NCBI RefSeq assembly: GCF_003173035.1
Contig: NZ_QGLE01000009.1
Coordinates: forward strand, 124,001 to 188,000
Direction: 5' to 3'
DNA length: 64,000 bases
DNA from: Zavarzinia aquatilis
Lineage (GTDB): Bacteria > Pseudomonadota > Alphaproteobacteria > Zavarziniales > Zavarziniaceae
A program made the translations under genes and the position numbers. Shown here piece by piece: positions 35,706-45,506 of this stretch (positions are counted from its first letter, which is position 1; every line of letters starts with the position of its first letter). The notes beneath the pieces are model-generated. The model did not search any database. It was not told the DNA's origin and saw only the letters and a list, made by a program, of their open reading frames with translations.

Positions 35706-35933
35706 TCAGTTCATCAGCTTCGAGGCGTCTTTCATGATGTCGCGGCATTCCCGCTCGTCATGTTCCGCGGTGAGTTCCAGATTGGCGCGGTCGACCAGGG
35801 TGGTCAGTTCCTGGGCCTTGTCCTTGTCGGTCATGCCGGCGGCGGCGGCCTTTGCCGCCGAAATATCGGCGGCGCAATCGGCGAAGGCAGGGGTGGCGCC
35901 GGCCAGCGCCAGCATGAGCACGATGAAACGCAT
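35706..35933 (-). CDS. Small exported protein of unknown function
   Basis: A 75-residue protein with a clear signal peptide (MRFIVLMLALAGATPAFADC). If it is a lipoprotein the lipobox would be poor (FADC), so a soluble periplasmic product is more likely. The mature part is about 56 residues, helical and charged, with two cysteines (one at the cleavage region and one in DERECRDIM) that could form a disulfide. It lies between the cytochrome b561 gene and the porin-like gene, all on the minus strand. I do not recognise the family. Co-transcription with the two-component operon upstream is possible. Confidence 0.7.
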   Translation of the reverse strand: MRFIVLMLALAGATPAFADCAADISAAKAAAAGMTDKDKAQELTTLVDRANLELTAEHDERECRDIMKDASKLMN

Positions 35934-36006
35934 CAGGTCTTCCTTCCAAACGCATCCTCACGGATGGGCTGGACGGGAGACTGGCCGACGCCCCCTTACG
36001 CCGACC

Positions 36007-36537
36007 TTACGAGCGGCCGGGCAACATGCGGCGCAGCACGTCGTCGCGCTGGACGAAGTGGTGCCACAGGGCGGCGGCGACATGCAGGCCGACGGCGATC
36101 ACGATCAGATTGCCCAGCACTTCATGGGCGCCGAAGGCGAGATCGGCCATGCCCTCGTCCTTGGCGACGAGATCGGGCACGGGAATGCCGAACAGCAGGG
36201 CCGACCCGCCGTTCGCGTTGGTCGCGACCCAGCCCGCGATCGGCATCACGATGAGCGCGGCATAAAGCGCGAGGTGAAGACCCTTGGCGGCCAGATCGGT
36301 CAGCCCGTTGCCGGCCGATTCGACCCCGCCGAGGGCGAAGCGCAGCACCGGCCGGATCAGCGCCAGCACGAAGACGACAAGGCCGAGGGACCGGTGCAGG
36401 TCGATGAGGCCGGTCTTGAATGGCCCGGCCTCGAAGCTGTCGATGCTCCAGGCGATGCCGAACAAGGCGACGATGAGCAGGACGACGGTCCAATGCATCA
36501 GTTTCACGGCGGCGGGTATCGGAAGGCGAGAGGTCAT
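36007..36537 (-). CDS. Cytochrome b561-like diheme membrane protein
   Basis: A 176-residue cytochrome b561 of the bacterial CybB/YodB type. It has four TM helices: roughly residues 10-30, 47-68, 88-107 and 140-160. Candidate heme ligands are H15 in KLMHW, H48 in LHRSLGL, and the histidines of GAHEVLGN and GLHVAAALWHHF. These proteins move electrons from quinol or periplasmic donors. Its start overlaps the sensor kinase stop by 4 bp (ATGA), so it belongs to the same operon as the two-component system and may be regulated by it or take part in sensing redox state. Confidence 0.87.
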   Translation of the reverse strand: MTSRLPIPAAVKLMHWTVVLLIVALFGIAWSIDSFEAGPFKTGLIDLHRSLGLVVFVLALIRPVLRFALGGVESAGNGLTDLAAKGLHLALYAALIVMPIAGWVATNANGGSALLFGIPVPDLVAKDEGMADLAFGAHEVLGNLIVIAVGLHVAAALWHHFVQRDDVLRRMLPGRS

Positions 36538-37886
36538 GGTCGGTCCTTTGCTGACGGGTTCCAGTCTACAGTGAAAACAGCCCCCCCGCCCGGTCGATCG
36601 CCGACGCTCAGGTCGGCACCGTGCTGGCGGGCGATGGCGGAAGCGATGACGAGGCCAAGGCCGCTGCCCTGACGGCCGCCCGGCTTGGTGCCGGACCAGA
36701 AGCGCTCGAAGATGCGCGTGCGCAGCTCGGCCGGAACGCCCGGGCCGCTGTCGGCGACGCTGATGGCGTGATCGTCGATGGCGATATCGACAGCGGCGCC
36801 GCGCGGGCTGTGTTCCAGGGCATTCTCGATCAGGTTGGCGATCATGCCGTGCAGGGCGGCGCGATTGCCGGTCAGGGCGAAGTCGTCCCGGCCCTCGATG
36901 CCCAATTCGACGCCGAGCGAGAAGGCAAGTGGCAGCAGGGCCTCGACCGCGTCTTCGGCGAGGGCGCGCACCTGAAGCGATTCGGCGGGCCCGGCATAGA
37001 GACCGGCCTCGGCCCGCGCGGCGGCCAGCATCTGCCGCACCAGCCGCTCCAGCCGGTCGAGATCGCCGCGCAGGCCGGCGGCGAGGGGGCCTGCGTCGGC
37101 GCCGGCCTGGTCGAGGCGGGCGACGGCGATGGCGAGGGGGGTGCGCAACTGATGCGCCGCCTCGGCGGTGAAACGGCGCTGGCTTTCGATGGCGGCTTCC
37201 AGCCGGTCGACCATGCCATCGACCGCCTGCACGAGGGGCAGCAGTTCGCGCGGAATACCCGGCCGGTCGAGGCGAAGGCCGGGTGCCGAAGGGCCGATGG
37301 CGCGCGCGGTGTTCGAGACTTCGGAAACGACGGCGAGGCTGCCGCGCAGGGTGGCGACACCGATCAGGCCGGCGATCAGGGTGAAGGGGATGCCGACGAA
37401 GAGCAGATCGTCCGTCGCCTCGTCCGCCATCAGGCCCAGCAGTTCATCGTCTGGATTCAGCCCTTCGATCACGGCGACGATCAGCGGTTGGCCGCCGACC
37501 GTGCGATGGGCGGCGAGGCCGTCGCGCATGACCGGGCGGTCGGGGCCGGTCGCGGGCGGGCGGTACTGGAAGAAGCCCTCGCCCTTGGCCGGCAGGCGGG
37601 CGGCGATGCCGGCGGCATCGGCCCCGGGCGACCGGGCGATGGCCCGTCCGCTCTCGTCCCAGACGGCGAAAATGGGCGCGGTCTCGCCACCCGAATAGGC
37701 CGGGGGCGCGCCCGCGGGCAGGTCGGCGGCCAGCGTGTCGAGCTGGGTCTTCAGGCTCAAGCGGTCGAAGGCGGGACCGACCGCCTGGATACGGAAGATG
37801 GCGAAGCCGATGCCGGCGATCATGGTCACCAGAAACAGGGCGCCGATGCGCAGGGCCAGCCGGCGCTGAAGCGACGGATACCTCAT
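36534..37886 (-). CDS. Sensor histidine kinase (QseC/PmrB type)
   Basis: A 450-residue membrane sensor kinase. TM1 lies near residues 12-31, a periplasmic sensor domain of about 130 residues follows, and TM2 lies near 161-180. The phospho-accepting histidine is H245 in AEAAHQLRTPLAI, the N-box is NLIENALEHSPRG, and the ATP-lid motifs are DSGPGVP and GSGLGLVIA. Start and stop each overlap a neighbour by 4 bp: the response regulator upstream and the cytochrome b561 downstream. The ligand is unknown. The coupling to a cytochrome suggests a redox or envelope signal. Confidence 0.9.
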   Translation of the reverse strand: MRYPSLQRRLALRIGALFLVTMIAGIGFAIFRIQAVGPAFDRLSLKTQLDTLAADLPAGAPPAYSGGETAPIFAVWDESGRAIARSPGADAAGIAARLPAKGEGFFQYRPPATGPDRPVMRDGLAAHRTVGGQPLIVAVIEGLNPDDELLGLMADEATDDLLFVGIPFTLIAGLIGVATLRGSLAVVSEVSNTARAIGPSAPGLRLDRPGIPRELLPLVQAVDGMVDRLEAAIESQRRFTAEAAHQLRTPLAIAVARLDQAGADAGPLAAGLRGDLDRLERLVRQMLAAARAEAGLYAGPAESLQVRALAEDAVEALLPLAFSLGVELGIEGRDDFALTGNRAALHGMIANLIENALEHSPRGAAVDIAIDDHAISVADSGPGVPAELRTRIFERFWSGTKPGGRQGSGLGLVIASAIARQHGADLSVGDRPGGGAVFTVDWNPSAKDRP

Positions 37887-38557
37887 GAGGCGGGCTGCAG
37901 CAGGTAGCCGAGGCCACGCACGGTCACGATCATGCAGTCGCATTGCGCCAGCTCCAGCTTGCGGCGCAGCCGGTGCATCAACACCTCGATGGTGTTGGAG
38001 CCGATGATCGTGTCAGCGTCGTAGAGGCCATGTTCGAGCTGGGCGCGGCGCACGACCTTGCCCGACCGGCGCAGCAGGATTTCCAGCGCATTGCATTCAA
38101 GGGGGGACAGGGACAGCGGCCGCCCGTCGGCGCTCGCCACCCGCTCGCCCGGGTCGAACAGCAGATTGCCAAGGCCGATCAGCGGCGATACCGAAAGCGC
38201 GGGCCGGCGCAGCAGGGCGCGCAATCGGGCGACCAGTTCGCTCAGGGCGAAGGGCTTGGCCAGATAATCGTCGGCACCGGTGTTCAGGCCTTCGATCCGG
38301 TCCTCGACCGCGTCGCGCGCGGTCAGCACAAGGACAGGGACCGCGCATTTCCGCCGCCGCAAATCGCGCAGCAGGCCAAGGGCATCGCCATCCGGCAGGC
38401 CGCGGTCGAAGATCATGGCGTCGTAATCGTAAAGTCCGGCCATGTCCCCGGCCTCGGCGAGGCTGGCGGCGCGGTCGACGCTGAAGCCGGCCTGGCCGAG
38501 GCCGGCGGCGACGAGGCCGGCAAGCGTGTCTTCATCTTCGAGCAGCAACAAACGCAT
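37883..38557 (-). CDS. OmpR-family response regulator
   Basis: A 224-residue two-domain regulator. The receiver domain has the acidic pair in LLEDEDTL, the phospho-acceptor D51 in [14 protein letters not shown]80 in LTARD and K102 in [10 protein letters not shown]. The C-terminal winged helix ends with [14 protein letters not shown] and VRGLGYLL, typical of the OmpR/QseB group. It is the first gene of a three-gene operon with the kinase and cytochrome b561. The gap to the divergent rimO start is 131 bp and should hold both promoters; no operator could be defined. Confidence 0.93.
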   Translation of the reverse strand: MRLLLLEDEDTLAGLVAAGLGQAGFSVDRAASLAEAGDMAGLYDYDAMIFDRGLPDGDALGLLRDLRRRKCAVPVLVLTARDAVEDRIEGLNTGADDYLAKPFALSELVARLRALLRRPALSVSPLIGLGNLLFDPGERVASADGRPLSLSPLECNALEILLRRSGKVVRRAQLEHGLYDADTIIGSNTIEVLMHRLRRKLELAQCDCMIVTVRGLGYLLQPAS

Positions 38558-38688
38558 CGGAACCGGCCTTGCTACAACCGGGGCGCAGCCTAGGGGCCGT
38601 TGCTGACCGTTACCTGACGGCGGCGCCCCTTGCGGAACCGGCCGCCAGCACCCATAAAGGCGGTCAGAACCGTACCCTGAGAAAATCC

Positions 38689-40053
38689 ATGTCCAAATCC
38701 GTCGCCGTGCCCCCGACCAGCGTGTCCCGGGCCGGCCCGAAAGTCGGTCTCGTCTCCCTGGGCTGTCCCAAGGCGCTGGTCGATTCCGAACGCATCCTGA
38801 CCCAGCTGAAGGCCGAGGGTTACGACATCAGCCCCGATTACGCCGGTGCCGATGTCGTCGTCGTGAACACCTGCGGCTTTCTCGACAGCGCGCGGGCGGA
38901 ATCGCTGGAAGCCATTGGCGAGGCGCTGAACGAGAACGGCAAGGTGATCGTCACCGGCTGCCTCGGCGCGACGCCCGACCTCATCCTCGAGCAGTACCCG
39001 AGCGTGCTGGCCGTTACCGGCCCGCACCGCTACGAACAGGTGATGTCGGCTGTGCATCAGGTGGTGCCGCCGCGCCACGATCCCTTCGTCGACCTGGTGC
39101 CGGCGGCGGGGGTCAAGCTGACGCCGCGCCATTACGCTTACTTGAAGATTTCGGAAGGCTGCAATCACCGCTGTTCCTTCTGCATCATCCCGCACCTGCG
39201 CGGCGATCTCGTCTCCCGCCCGATCGACGAGGTGCTGCGCGAGGCCGAGAATCTGGTGAACGGCGGCGTGCGCGAATTGCTGGTGATCAGCCAGGACACG
39301 TCGGCTTACGGCGTCGACCTGCGCCACAAGGGCGCGGAATGGCGTGGGCGCGAGCGGCGGGCGCATATGACCGATCTCGCCGGGGCGCTGGGCGAACTGG
39401 GCGCCTGGGTGCGGCTGCACTATGTCTATCCTTACCCGCATGTCGACGACGTCATCCCCCTGATGGCCGAGGGCAAGGTGCTGCCCTATCTCGACATTCC
39501 GTTCCAGCACGCTTCGCCGACCGTGCTGAAGGCGATGCGCCGCCCGGGCAATCAGGAAAAGGTGCTGCAGCGCCTCGCCGCCTGGCGCCGCGACGTGCCC
39601 GATATCGCCATCCGTTCGACCTTCATCGTCGGCTTCCCCGGCGAGACCGAGGAGGATTTCTCCCTCCTGCTCGACTGGCTGAAGGAAGCGCAGCTCGACC
39701 GGGTCGGCTGCTTCCGTTACGAGGCGGTCGACGGCGCGCCGGCCAACGACCTGCCCGGTGCCGTCCCGGAAGAGGTGAAGGAGGAACGCTGGAACCGCTT
39801 CATGGCTGTCCAGCAGGAAATCTCCATGGCCAAGCTCGACGCCAAGGTCGGCCGCACCCTCGAGGTGATCGTCGACGAGATCGACCCCGAGGACGGCGCG
39901 ATCTGCCGCTCGCACGCCGATGCGCCGGAAATCGACGGCAATGTCATCGTCGAGGAACCGACCCGGCGCCTGCGCCCGGGCGAGATCGTCCGCGTGACCG
40001 TCGACGAGGCGGGCGAATACGACCTGTTTGGCCATCTCGCCGATCAGAACTGA
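38689..40053 (+). CDS. rimO: Ribosomal protein S12 methylthiotransferase RimO
   Basis: A 454-residue radical-SAM methylthiotransferase. The N-terminal UPF0004 domain carries the three cysteines of the auxiliary cluster ([20 protein letters not shown]). The radical-SAM motif [11 protein letters not shown] lies near residues 160-170, and a TRAM domain closes the protein. [15 protein letters not shown] is typical of RimO as opposed to MiaB. It adds a methylthio group to the conserved aspartate of ribosomal protein S12. The ATG at 38689 is used because the family fold begins soon after it. A strong terminator follows. Confidence 0.95.
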   Translation: MSKSVAVPPTSVSRAGPKVGLVSLGCPKALVDSERILTQLKAEGYDISPDYAGADVVVVNTCGFLDSARAESLEAIGEALNENGKVIVTGCLGATPDLILEQYPSVLAVTGPHRYEQVMSAVHQVVPPRHDPFVDLVPAAGVKLTPRHYAYLKISEGCNHRCSFCIIPHLRGDLVSRPIDEVLREAENLVNGGVRELLVISQDTSAYGVDLRHKGAEWRGRERRAHMTDLAGALGELGAWVRLHYVYPYPHVDDVIPLMAEGKVLPYLDIPFQHASPTVLKAMRRPGNQEKVLQRLAAWRRDVPDIAIRSTFIVGFPGETEEDFSLLLDWLKEAQLDRVGCFRYEAVDGAPANDLPGAVPEEVKEERWNRFMAVQQEISMAKLDAKVGRTLEVIVDEIDPEDGAICRSHADAPEIDGNVIVEEPTRRLRPGEIVRVTVDEAGEYDLFGHLADQN

Positions 40054-40079
40054 TCCCCGGCGCCATCGGAACCGGTTTC

Positions 40080-40122
40080 AGAGGGCGCGGCGAGCCACAT
40101 CGCCGCGCCCTCTCTGTTTTTG
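40080..40122 (+). terminator. Intrinsic terminator after rimO
   Basis: A perfect 14-bp stem, AGAGGGCGCGGCGA / TCGCCGCGCCCTCT, with a 6-nt loop is followed by CTGTTTTTG. It lies 27 bp after the rimO stop codon. Confidence 0.9.
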
Positions 40123-40212
40123 CGAGCCAATCGCAAATTCCGCCTTGCCTGCCTGAAAATTTATTGATAATAATTCGCAATACGGCGGTTTGGACGAGGA
40201 AAGGTGTCGACC

Positions 40213-40449
40213 ATGGCTCGGGATCTGGCAAAGACAGCGACTTTCGCCCTGCTGCACTTCAGCGTCGGCTTCGCCGTGACCTATGCCTTCACCGGCTCGG
40301 TCCAGATCGCGACCGGCGTCGCGCTGGTGGAGCCCGCCGTGAACACGGTGGTCTTCTTCTTCCACGAACAGGCGTGGAAGCGTCTGGGTCGGGGCAAGGG
40401 GACGGAGGAAAGATCGTCTTCACACGGCCTGATCTGCGGCCACGCCTGA
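40213..40449 (+). CDS. DUF2061 small membrane protein
   Basis: A 78-residue protein with the DUF2061 pattern: KTATFALLHFSVGFAVTYAFTG as a first TM helix, then GSVQIATGVALVEPAVNTVVFFFHEQAWKRL with a second helix and the family's HE-x-x-W ending. The C-terminal tail after residue 58 is polar and probably disordered. The ATG at 40213 has AAAGG 8 nt upstream; an in-frame GTG at 40204 is an alternative. Function of the family is unknown. It is monocistronic between the rimO terminator and a convergent gene. Confidence 0.78.
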   Translation: MARDLAKTATFALLHFSVGFAVTYAFTGSVQIATGVALVEPAVNTVVFFFHEQAWKRLGRGKGTEERSSSHGLICGHA

Positions 40450-40476
40450 GATGGCTAAGCCTGAGACAGGGCGCGA

Positions 40477-41307
40477 TCAGACCTGACGGCGACGCGGCGC
40501 GCGCAACAGCAGCCAGAGCGAGCGGATGCCCAGCAGCGAAATCAGGCTGAGTCCGGCGACGATGGCGGTGAGCTGGTTGAGGCTGCCGGCCTGATTGTAG
40601 TTCGACGGTTTTTCCGCCTCGTCGAAGACATCGTTCATCGCCAGCATCTCGCCCGTGCCCTGGGCGAGGCTGCCCGCGCCCTCGGCGAGGCGGGCGGCAT
40701 TGTCCGCCCCGGTCGGGCTGGCGGGCATATAAATGCTGATCTCGACGATGGCGCCGCCGATGACCGTGGTCGCCCCCAGATGCAATTCGGCCGCCCGGCC
40801 GCGCTCCACAAGGCCGCCATGCACGGCGAAGCCGGCGCCTTCGACCAGCAGCCCGTCCTGCCCGGGCAGGGCGACGGCCTCGGCGGCGGAAAGCCGGGGC
40901 AGGCGGCCGCGCAGATCGCGGAAAAAGACCGGAATGCTGTCCGCCCGCTGCACTTCGCCGCCGACCACCTGACCGCCGATCTGGCCGAGGGTGGTCAGGT
41001 CGCGGCGCCTGCCGGCGCGCCAGTCTTCCAGCTCCAGACAATCGGCGAAGGCGAGGGCCGGCCGCAGCGTGTCCTTTTCCGCCTGCGCAAGCTGCCGGGC
41101 GACGGCGGCTTCGGTGGGCACGTCGGGCGACAGGCGGCAATAACCGGACGGCGCGGACAATTCCAGCGGCACGCCCGAAACCACCAGGGTTTCCGCCAGG
41201 GCCGGCGGTGCCGCCGCGAGGCCGAGCGCCACCATCGCCGCAAGGCCGAGGGTCGGCGCGGAAATGATGCGGCCTTTCGCGCGCGGGAATGCTCTTCCGG
41301 CGGTCAC
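40477..41307 (-). CDS. Exported protein with C-terminal membrane anchor, unknown function
   Basis: A 276-residue protein. A long signal peptide spans residues 1-39 (twin-basic start, then LGLAAMVALGLAAAPPALAE). The mature part shows no family I recognise; it has two cysteines (GYCRLS and ADCLELED) and a beta-rich middle (HLGATTVIGGAIVEISIYMP). A TM helix near residues 247-267 is followed by a basic tail (RAPRRRQV), so it is probably a periplasmic domain anchored with the C-terminus inside. The GTG at 41307 is the start because AAGGA lies 6 nt upstream. It is divergent from glcD, with 161 bp between them. Confidence 0.75.
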   Translation of the reverse strand: MTAGRAFPRAKGRIISAPTLGLAAMVALGLAAAPPALAETLVVSGVPLELSAPSGYCRLSPDVPTEAAVARQLAQAEKDTLRPALAFADCLELEDWRAGRRRDLTTLGQIGGQVVGGEVQRADSIPVFFRDLRGRLPRLSAAEAVALPGQDGLLVEGAGFAVHGGLVERGRAAELHLGATTVIGGAIVEISIYMPASPTGADNAARLAEGAGSLAQGTGEMLAMNDVFDEAEKPSNYNQAGSLNQLTAIVAGLSLISLLGIRSLWLLLRAPRRRQV

Positions 41308-41468
41308 ATGGAGTCCTTACGATGGATCGTCCGGGCTATAGCGACATAAAATTGCGCCGGTTTCTTCTGTAATTAACGCCATATTGGATGCACTTGCGCC
41401 CCGGGATCATCCGCGTCGCAGACTTGCAACAGCGCGGCGACCTGCCATCCTGTGCCGGGAGGTGAGCG

Positions 41469-42965
41469 ATGGCTCTGATCATGCCGGCTGCCGACAAGGC
41501 GGTGATGGGGGAAAGGGCGGCGCTGGTCGCGGAACTGGGCCGGTTGCTGCCGGCCGATGCCGTGATCTCGGCAGCCTCCGCTCTCGGCCCCTATGAATGC
41601 GATGCCCTGACCGCCTATGTCCAGCGGCCGCTGGCGGTCGTCCTGCCGCGGACGACGGCGGAGGTCTCGGCCGTGCTCGCGCTCTGCCACCGGCGGAAGG
41701 TCAAGGTGGTGCCGCGCGGCGCCGGCACCTCGCTGTCCGGCGGGGCGCTGCCGCTCGAGGATGGCATCGTGCTCAGCCTCGCCCGCTTCAACCGCATTCT
41801 CGACATCGACCTCGCCAACCGTTGCCTGACGGCGCAGCCGGGCGTGACCAATCTCGCCCTGACCAAGGCGGTGGAGGCGGACGGCTTCTTCTACGCCCCC
41901 GATCCGTCGAGCCAGATCGCCTGCACCATCGGCGGCAATGTGGCCGAGAATTCGGGCGGCGTGCATTGCCTGAAATATGGCCTGACCACGCATAATCTCC
42001 TTGGTCTTGAAATGGTGCTGATCGACGGCACGGTGATCCGCCTTGGCGGCGGCAAGGCGCTGGACGGGCCGGGCTACGATCTGCTCGGCGTCATCACCGG
42101 CTCGGAAGGCCTGCTTGGCGTCGTCACCGAAGTCACGGTCCGCCTGACGCCGAAGCCGCAGGGCATTGGCGCGCTTCTCGCGGGGTTCGACACGGTCGAG
42201 GCGGCGGGGGCGGCGGTCGGCGCCATCATCGGCGCCGGCATCGTGCCCGGCGGGATCGAGATGATGGACAGTCTCGCCATCAATGCCGCCGAGGATTTCT
42301 GCCACCCCGGTTACCCGCGCGAGGCAGCCGCCCTTTTGATCGTCGAGCTCGACGGCCCGGCCGGCGAGGTCGAGGCACAGATGGACGAGGTTGCCGCCCT
42401 CCTCAATGCGGCGGGCGCGCGCAGCCTGCGCCGCACCCGGGACGACGCGGAACGCCTAGGCTTCTGGGCCGGACGGAAATCGGCCTTTCCCGCCGTCGGC
42501 CGCATCTCGCCCGATTATCTGTGCATGGATGGCACCATCCCCCGCGCCCGCCTGTCCGAAATCCTGACGAAGATCGCCGAACTCTCGGCCCATTACGGGC
42601 TGCGCTGCGCCAACGTCTTTCACGCGGGCGACGGCAACCTGCACCCGCTGATCCTCTATGACGCCAATATCCCGGGCGAGCTTGACAAGGCGGAAGCCTT
42701 CGGCGCCGACATTCTGCGCGCCTGCGTCGCCGTCGGCGGCGTGCTGACCGGTGAACACGGCGTCGGCATCGAGAAACGCGACCTGATGGGCGAGATGTTC
42801 GACGAGACTGATCTCGCCGTGCAGCAGCGCCTGAAATGCGCCTTCGATCCCGCCGGGCTGCTGAACCCGGGCAAGGTCTTTCCCGTGCTTCACCGCTGCG
42901 CCGAGCTGGGCCGCCTGCATGTCTCGGGCGGCAAGCTGCGCTTTCCCGAACTGCCGAGGTTCTGA
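41469..42965 (+). CDS. glcD: Glycolate oxidase FAD-binding subunit GlcD
   Basis: A 498-residue FAD-linked oxidase. The FAD PP-loop region is VVPRGAGTSLSGGALPLEDG near residues 78-97; QIACTIGGNVAENSGGVHCLKYG and the C-terminal HAGDGNLHPLILYD and GEHGVGIEKRD motifs are those of GlcD and D-lactate dehydrogenases. It oxidises glycolate to glyoxylate as part of a membrane-associated complex with GlcE and GlcF. Those genes follow immediately, and the ATG at 41469 is preceded by GGAGGTGAGCG. Three-gene glcDEF order supports glycolate rather than lactate. Confidence 0.92.
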   Translation: MALIMPAADKAVMGERAALVAELGRLLPADAVISAASALGPYECDALTAYVQRPLAVVLPRTTAEVSAVLALCHRRKVKVVPRGAGTSLSGGALPLEDGIVLSLARFNRILDIDLANRCLTAQPGVTNLALTKAVEADGFFYAPDPSSQIACTIGGNVAENSGGVHCLKYGLTTHNLLGLEMVLIDGTVIRLGGGKALDGPGYDLLGVITGSEGLLGVVTEVTVRLTPKPQGIGALLAGFDTVEAAGAAVGAIIGAGIVPGGIEMMDSLAINAAEDFCHPGYPREAAALLIVELDGPAGEVEAQMDEVAALLNAAGARSLRRTRDDAERLGFWAGRKSAFPAVGRISPDYLCMDGTIPRARLSEILTKIAELSAHYGLRCANVFHAGDGNLHPLILYDANIPGELDKAEAFGADILRACVAVGGVLTGEHGVGIEKRDLMGEMFDETDLAVQQRLKCAFDPAGLLNPGKVFPVLHRCAELGRLHVSGGKLRFPELPRF

Positions 42966-42967
42966 CG

Positions 42968-44191
42968 ATGGAACGCTTCCAACCGACCTCCGCCGAGCGT
43001 CTGGCCGGCGTCATCGAACGGGCCCACGCCGCGGGCACCCGGCTGCATCTGGTCGGCGGCGGCACCAAGGCCGGCTTCGGCCATCCGGTCGTCGCCGATG
43101 CCGTGCTCGACCTCTCCGCCTTTTCCGGGATCGAGCGATATGAGCCGGCGGAACAGGTGATTACCCTCGGCCCGGCGACGCCGCTCGCCACCGTGCAGGC
43201 GGCGCTCGCCGAGGAAGGCCAGCGCCTCGCCTTCGATCCACCCGATATCGGCCCCGTTTTCGGCGAGGCGCCGGGCCTTGGCACCGTCGGCGGCGCCATC
43301 GCGGCCAATCTGTCCGGGCCCGGGCGGCCGCGGGCGGGCGCCGCGCGCGATCATCTGCTGGGGGTGGAAGCCGTGACCGGCCGGGGCGAGATTTTCAAGG
43401 CCGGCGGCCGCGTCGTCAAAAATGTAACGGGTTACGACCTGCCCAAGCTCATGGCCGGCTCCTTCGGCACGCTCGCCGCCATGACCAGGCTCACGCTGCG
43501 CGTCGCCGGCCGGGCGCCGGCCACGGTGACGGCGGCCCTGCTCGATCTCGATCCGGCGGCGGCGGGGCGCCTGATGCAGCGGATTTCCGGCTCCGCGCTG
43601 GAGCCGCTGGCCATCGCCTATCTGCCGGCCGAGGTCGCGGTGCGCACCCGCCACCCGCTGGCGGCCGCCGCGGTCCTCGTCCGCTTCGACGGGCCCTCGG
43701 TCGCGCTCGACGAACGGCTGGCGGACCTGCAGACGCTGGTCGGCGACATCGCCCCCGTCGAGGCCATCGACGGCCCGGACTCGGACGAGACCTGGGTCGC
43801 CATCCGCGACATCGCCGGACTGTTGCCGGACGGTGCGCGGGCGCTGTGGCGCCTGTCGGTGCCGCCGGCCGCGGGCTGCAGCCTCGCCGCCGACCTCGCC
43901 ACCTCGATCCCCGGTCTTCGCTGGTTCGCCGACTGGGCGGGCGGGCGCCTGTGGCTGGCGGTGCCGCCGCTCGCCGATGCCGGGGCGGCGATCATCCGGC
44001 CCCGTGTGCAGGCGCTGGGCGGCCATGCCACGCTGGTGCGCGCCCCCGCGGCGATCAAGGCGCAGGTGCCGGCCTTCGAGCCGCCGCCGGCCGGCCTCGC
44101 CGCGCTCGAAGCACGCATCCGCGCCGCCTTCGATCCCGCCGGCATCCTGAACCCCGGCATCCTGGGGTCCGGTATTTCGGGGCCGAACTGA
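42968..44191 (+). CDS. glcE: Glycolate oxidase FAD-binding subunit GlcE
   Basis: A 407-residue FAD-binding protein. It has LVGGGTKAGFG near residues 28-38 as the PP-loop, GLGTVGGAIAANLSGPGRPRAGAARD near 103-128 and GRVVKNVTGYDLPKLMAGSFGTL near 150-172, all hallmarks of GlcE. The C-terminus ends with FDPAGILNPG. It is the second flavin subunit of glycolate oxidase. The start lies 2 bp after the glcD stop, and the glcF ATG overlaps its stop codon by one base, so the three are translationally coupled. Confidence 0.92.
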   Translation: MERFQPTSAERLAGVIERAHAAGTRLHLVGGGTKAGFGHPVVADAVLDLSAFSGIERYEPAEQVITLGPATPLATVQAALAEEGQRLAFDPPDIGPVFGEAPGLGTVGGAIAANLSGPGRPRAGAARDHLLGVEAVTGRGEIFKAGGRVVKNVTGYDLPKLMAGSFGTLAAMTRLTLRVAGRAPATVTAALLDLDPAAAGRLMQRISGSALEPLAIAYLPAEVAVRTRHPLAAAAVLVRFDGPSVALDERLADLQTLVGDIAPVEAIDGPDSDETWVAIRDIAGLLPDGARALWRLSVPPAAGCSLAADLATSIPGLRWFADWAGGRLWLAVPPLADAGAAIIRPRVQALGGHATLVRAPAAIKAQVPAFEPPPAGLAALEARIRAAFDPAGILNPGILGSGISGPN

Positions 44192-45471
44192 TGCGCACCA
44201 GTTTCACGCCCGAGCGTCTGGCCGATCCCGCCATCGCCGAGATCGACGAAATCCTGCGCAAATGCGTCCATTGCGGCTTCTGCACCGCGACCTGCCCGAC
44301 TTATCTGCTGACCGGCGACGAGCTGGACGGGCCGCGCGGCCGCATCTACCTGATGAAGGAAATGTTCGAGGCCGACCGCCCGGCGGACGAGACGGTGCGC
44401 GACCATCTCGACCGCTGCCTCGGCTGCCTCAACTGCATGAGCACCTGTCCGTCCGGCGTCGATTATGGCCGGCTGGTGGAACACGGCAAGGCTCATGTCG
44501 AGGCGACGGCACCGCGCGGGTTCGTGGACCGGCTGATCCGCGACCTGCTCGCCCTTGCCCTGCCGGGGCGGCGGCGTTTCCGTCTCGCCCTGCTGGCCGG
44601 CTTCCTGTTCGCGCCCGTGGTGCGGCGTCTGCCCGGGCGCCTTGGCGCGCTCGGCACCCTGATCCCCGCGAAACTGCCGCCGCCGACCGTGGTACGGCCC
44701 GGCCAGCGCCACCCGGCGCAGGGGCCCCGGCGGCTACGCGTTGCCCTGCTGACGGGCTGCATCCAGCCGGTGCTGCGGCCCGCTGTCGATGACGCGGCGG
44801 TCCGCCTGCTGACCCGGCACGGCATCGAGGTGGTGGTGCCCGAGGCGGGTTGTTGCGGCGCCCTGCCGCTGCACATGGGCAAGGACGAGAAGGCACGGGC
44901 CATGGCCGGCGCTGTCGTGGACGCCCTCGCCGGGCAGATCGACACGCTCGACGCGGTGATCGTCACAGCCAGCGGCTGCGGCACCACGGTGAAGGATTAC
45001 GGCCATCTGCTGAAGGACGACCCGGCGCGCGCCGCCCTGGCCGCCCGCCTCGCCGCCCTCGCCCGGGATGTCAGCGAAGTGCTGGACGGCGTGGACCTCG
45101 CGCCCACCGGTGTCGCCGCCGGGCGCGCCATCGCCTATCACGATGCCTGTTCGCTGCGCCACGGCCAGCGGGTGACGGCGCCGAAACGCCTGCTCGCCCG
45201 CGCGGGCTTTGCGTTGCGCGAGCCGGTCGATCCGCACCTCTGCTGCGGCTCGGCCGGGACCTACAACATGCTGCAACCCGGCTTGTCGGCGCCATTGGGC
45301 GCCAACAAGGCCGCCGCCCTCGCCGCGACCGGCGCGCCGCTGATCGCCGCCGGCAATATCGGCTGCATGACCCAGATCGGGCTGCACGGCGCCCTGCCCG
45401 TGCTGCACACGGTCGAATTGCTGGACTGGGCGACCGGCGGGCCGGCGCCAGAGGGCCTGCCGCCCGGCTGA
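44191..45471 (+). CDS. glcF: Glycolate oxidase iron-sulfur subunit GlcF
   Basis: A 426-residue iron-sulfur protein. Two [4Fe-4S] motifs are visible, CVHCGFCTATCP near residues 25-36 and CLGCLNCMSTCPSG near 75-88. The two CCG domains carry CCGALPLHMG and CCGSAGTYN. It passes electrons from the GlcD/GlcE flavins to the quinone pool. Its start overlaps the glcE stop (TGATG). A REP-like hairpin lies in the 77-bp gap before the convergent malic enzyme gene. Confidence 0.93.
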   Translation: MRTSFTPERLADPAIAEIDEILRKCVHCGFCTATCPTYLLTGDELDGPRGRIYLMKEMFEADRPADETVRDHLDRCLGCLNCMSTCPSGVDYGRLVEHGKAHVEATAPRGFVDRLIRDLLALALPGRRRFRLALLAGFLFAPVVRRLPGRLGALGTLIPAKLPPPTVVRPGQRHPAQGPRRLRVALLTGCIQPVLRPAVDDAAVRLLTRHGIEVVVPEAGCCGALPLHMGKDEKARAMAGAVVDALAGQIDTLDAVIVTASGCGTTVKDYGHLLKDDPARAALAARLAALARDVSEVLDGVDLAPTGVAAGRAIAYHDACSLRHGQRVTAPKRLLARAGFALREPVDPHLCCGSAGTYNMLQPGLSAPLGANKAAALAATGAPLIAAGNIGCMTQIGLHGALPVLHTVELLDWATGGPAPEGLPPG

Positions 45472-45506
45472 CCGCCGAAGAGGCTTTTACCCCTTCTCGT
45501 CACAAG

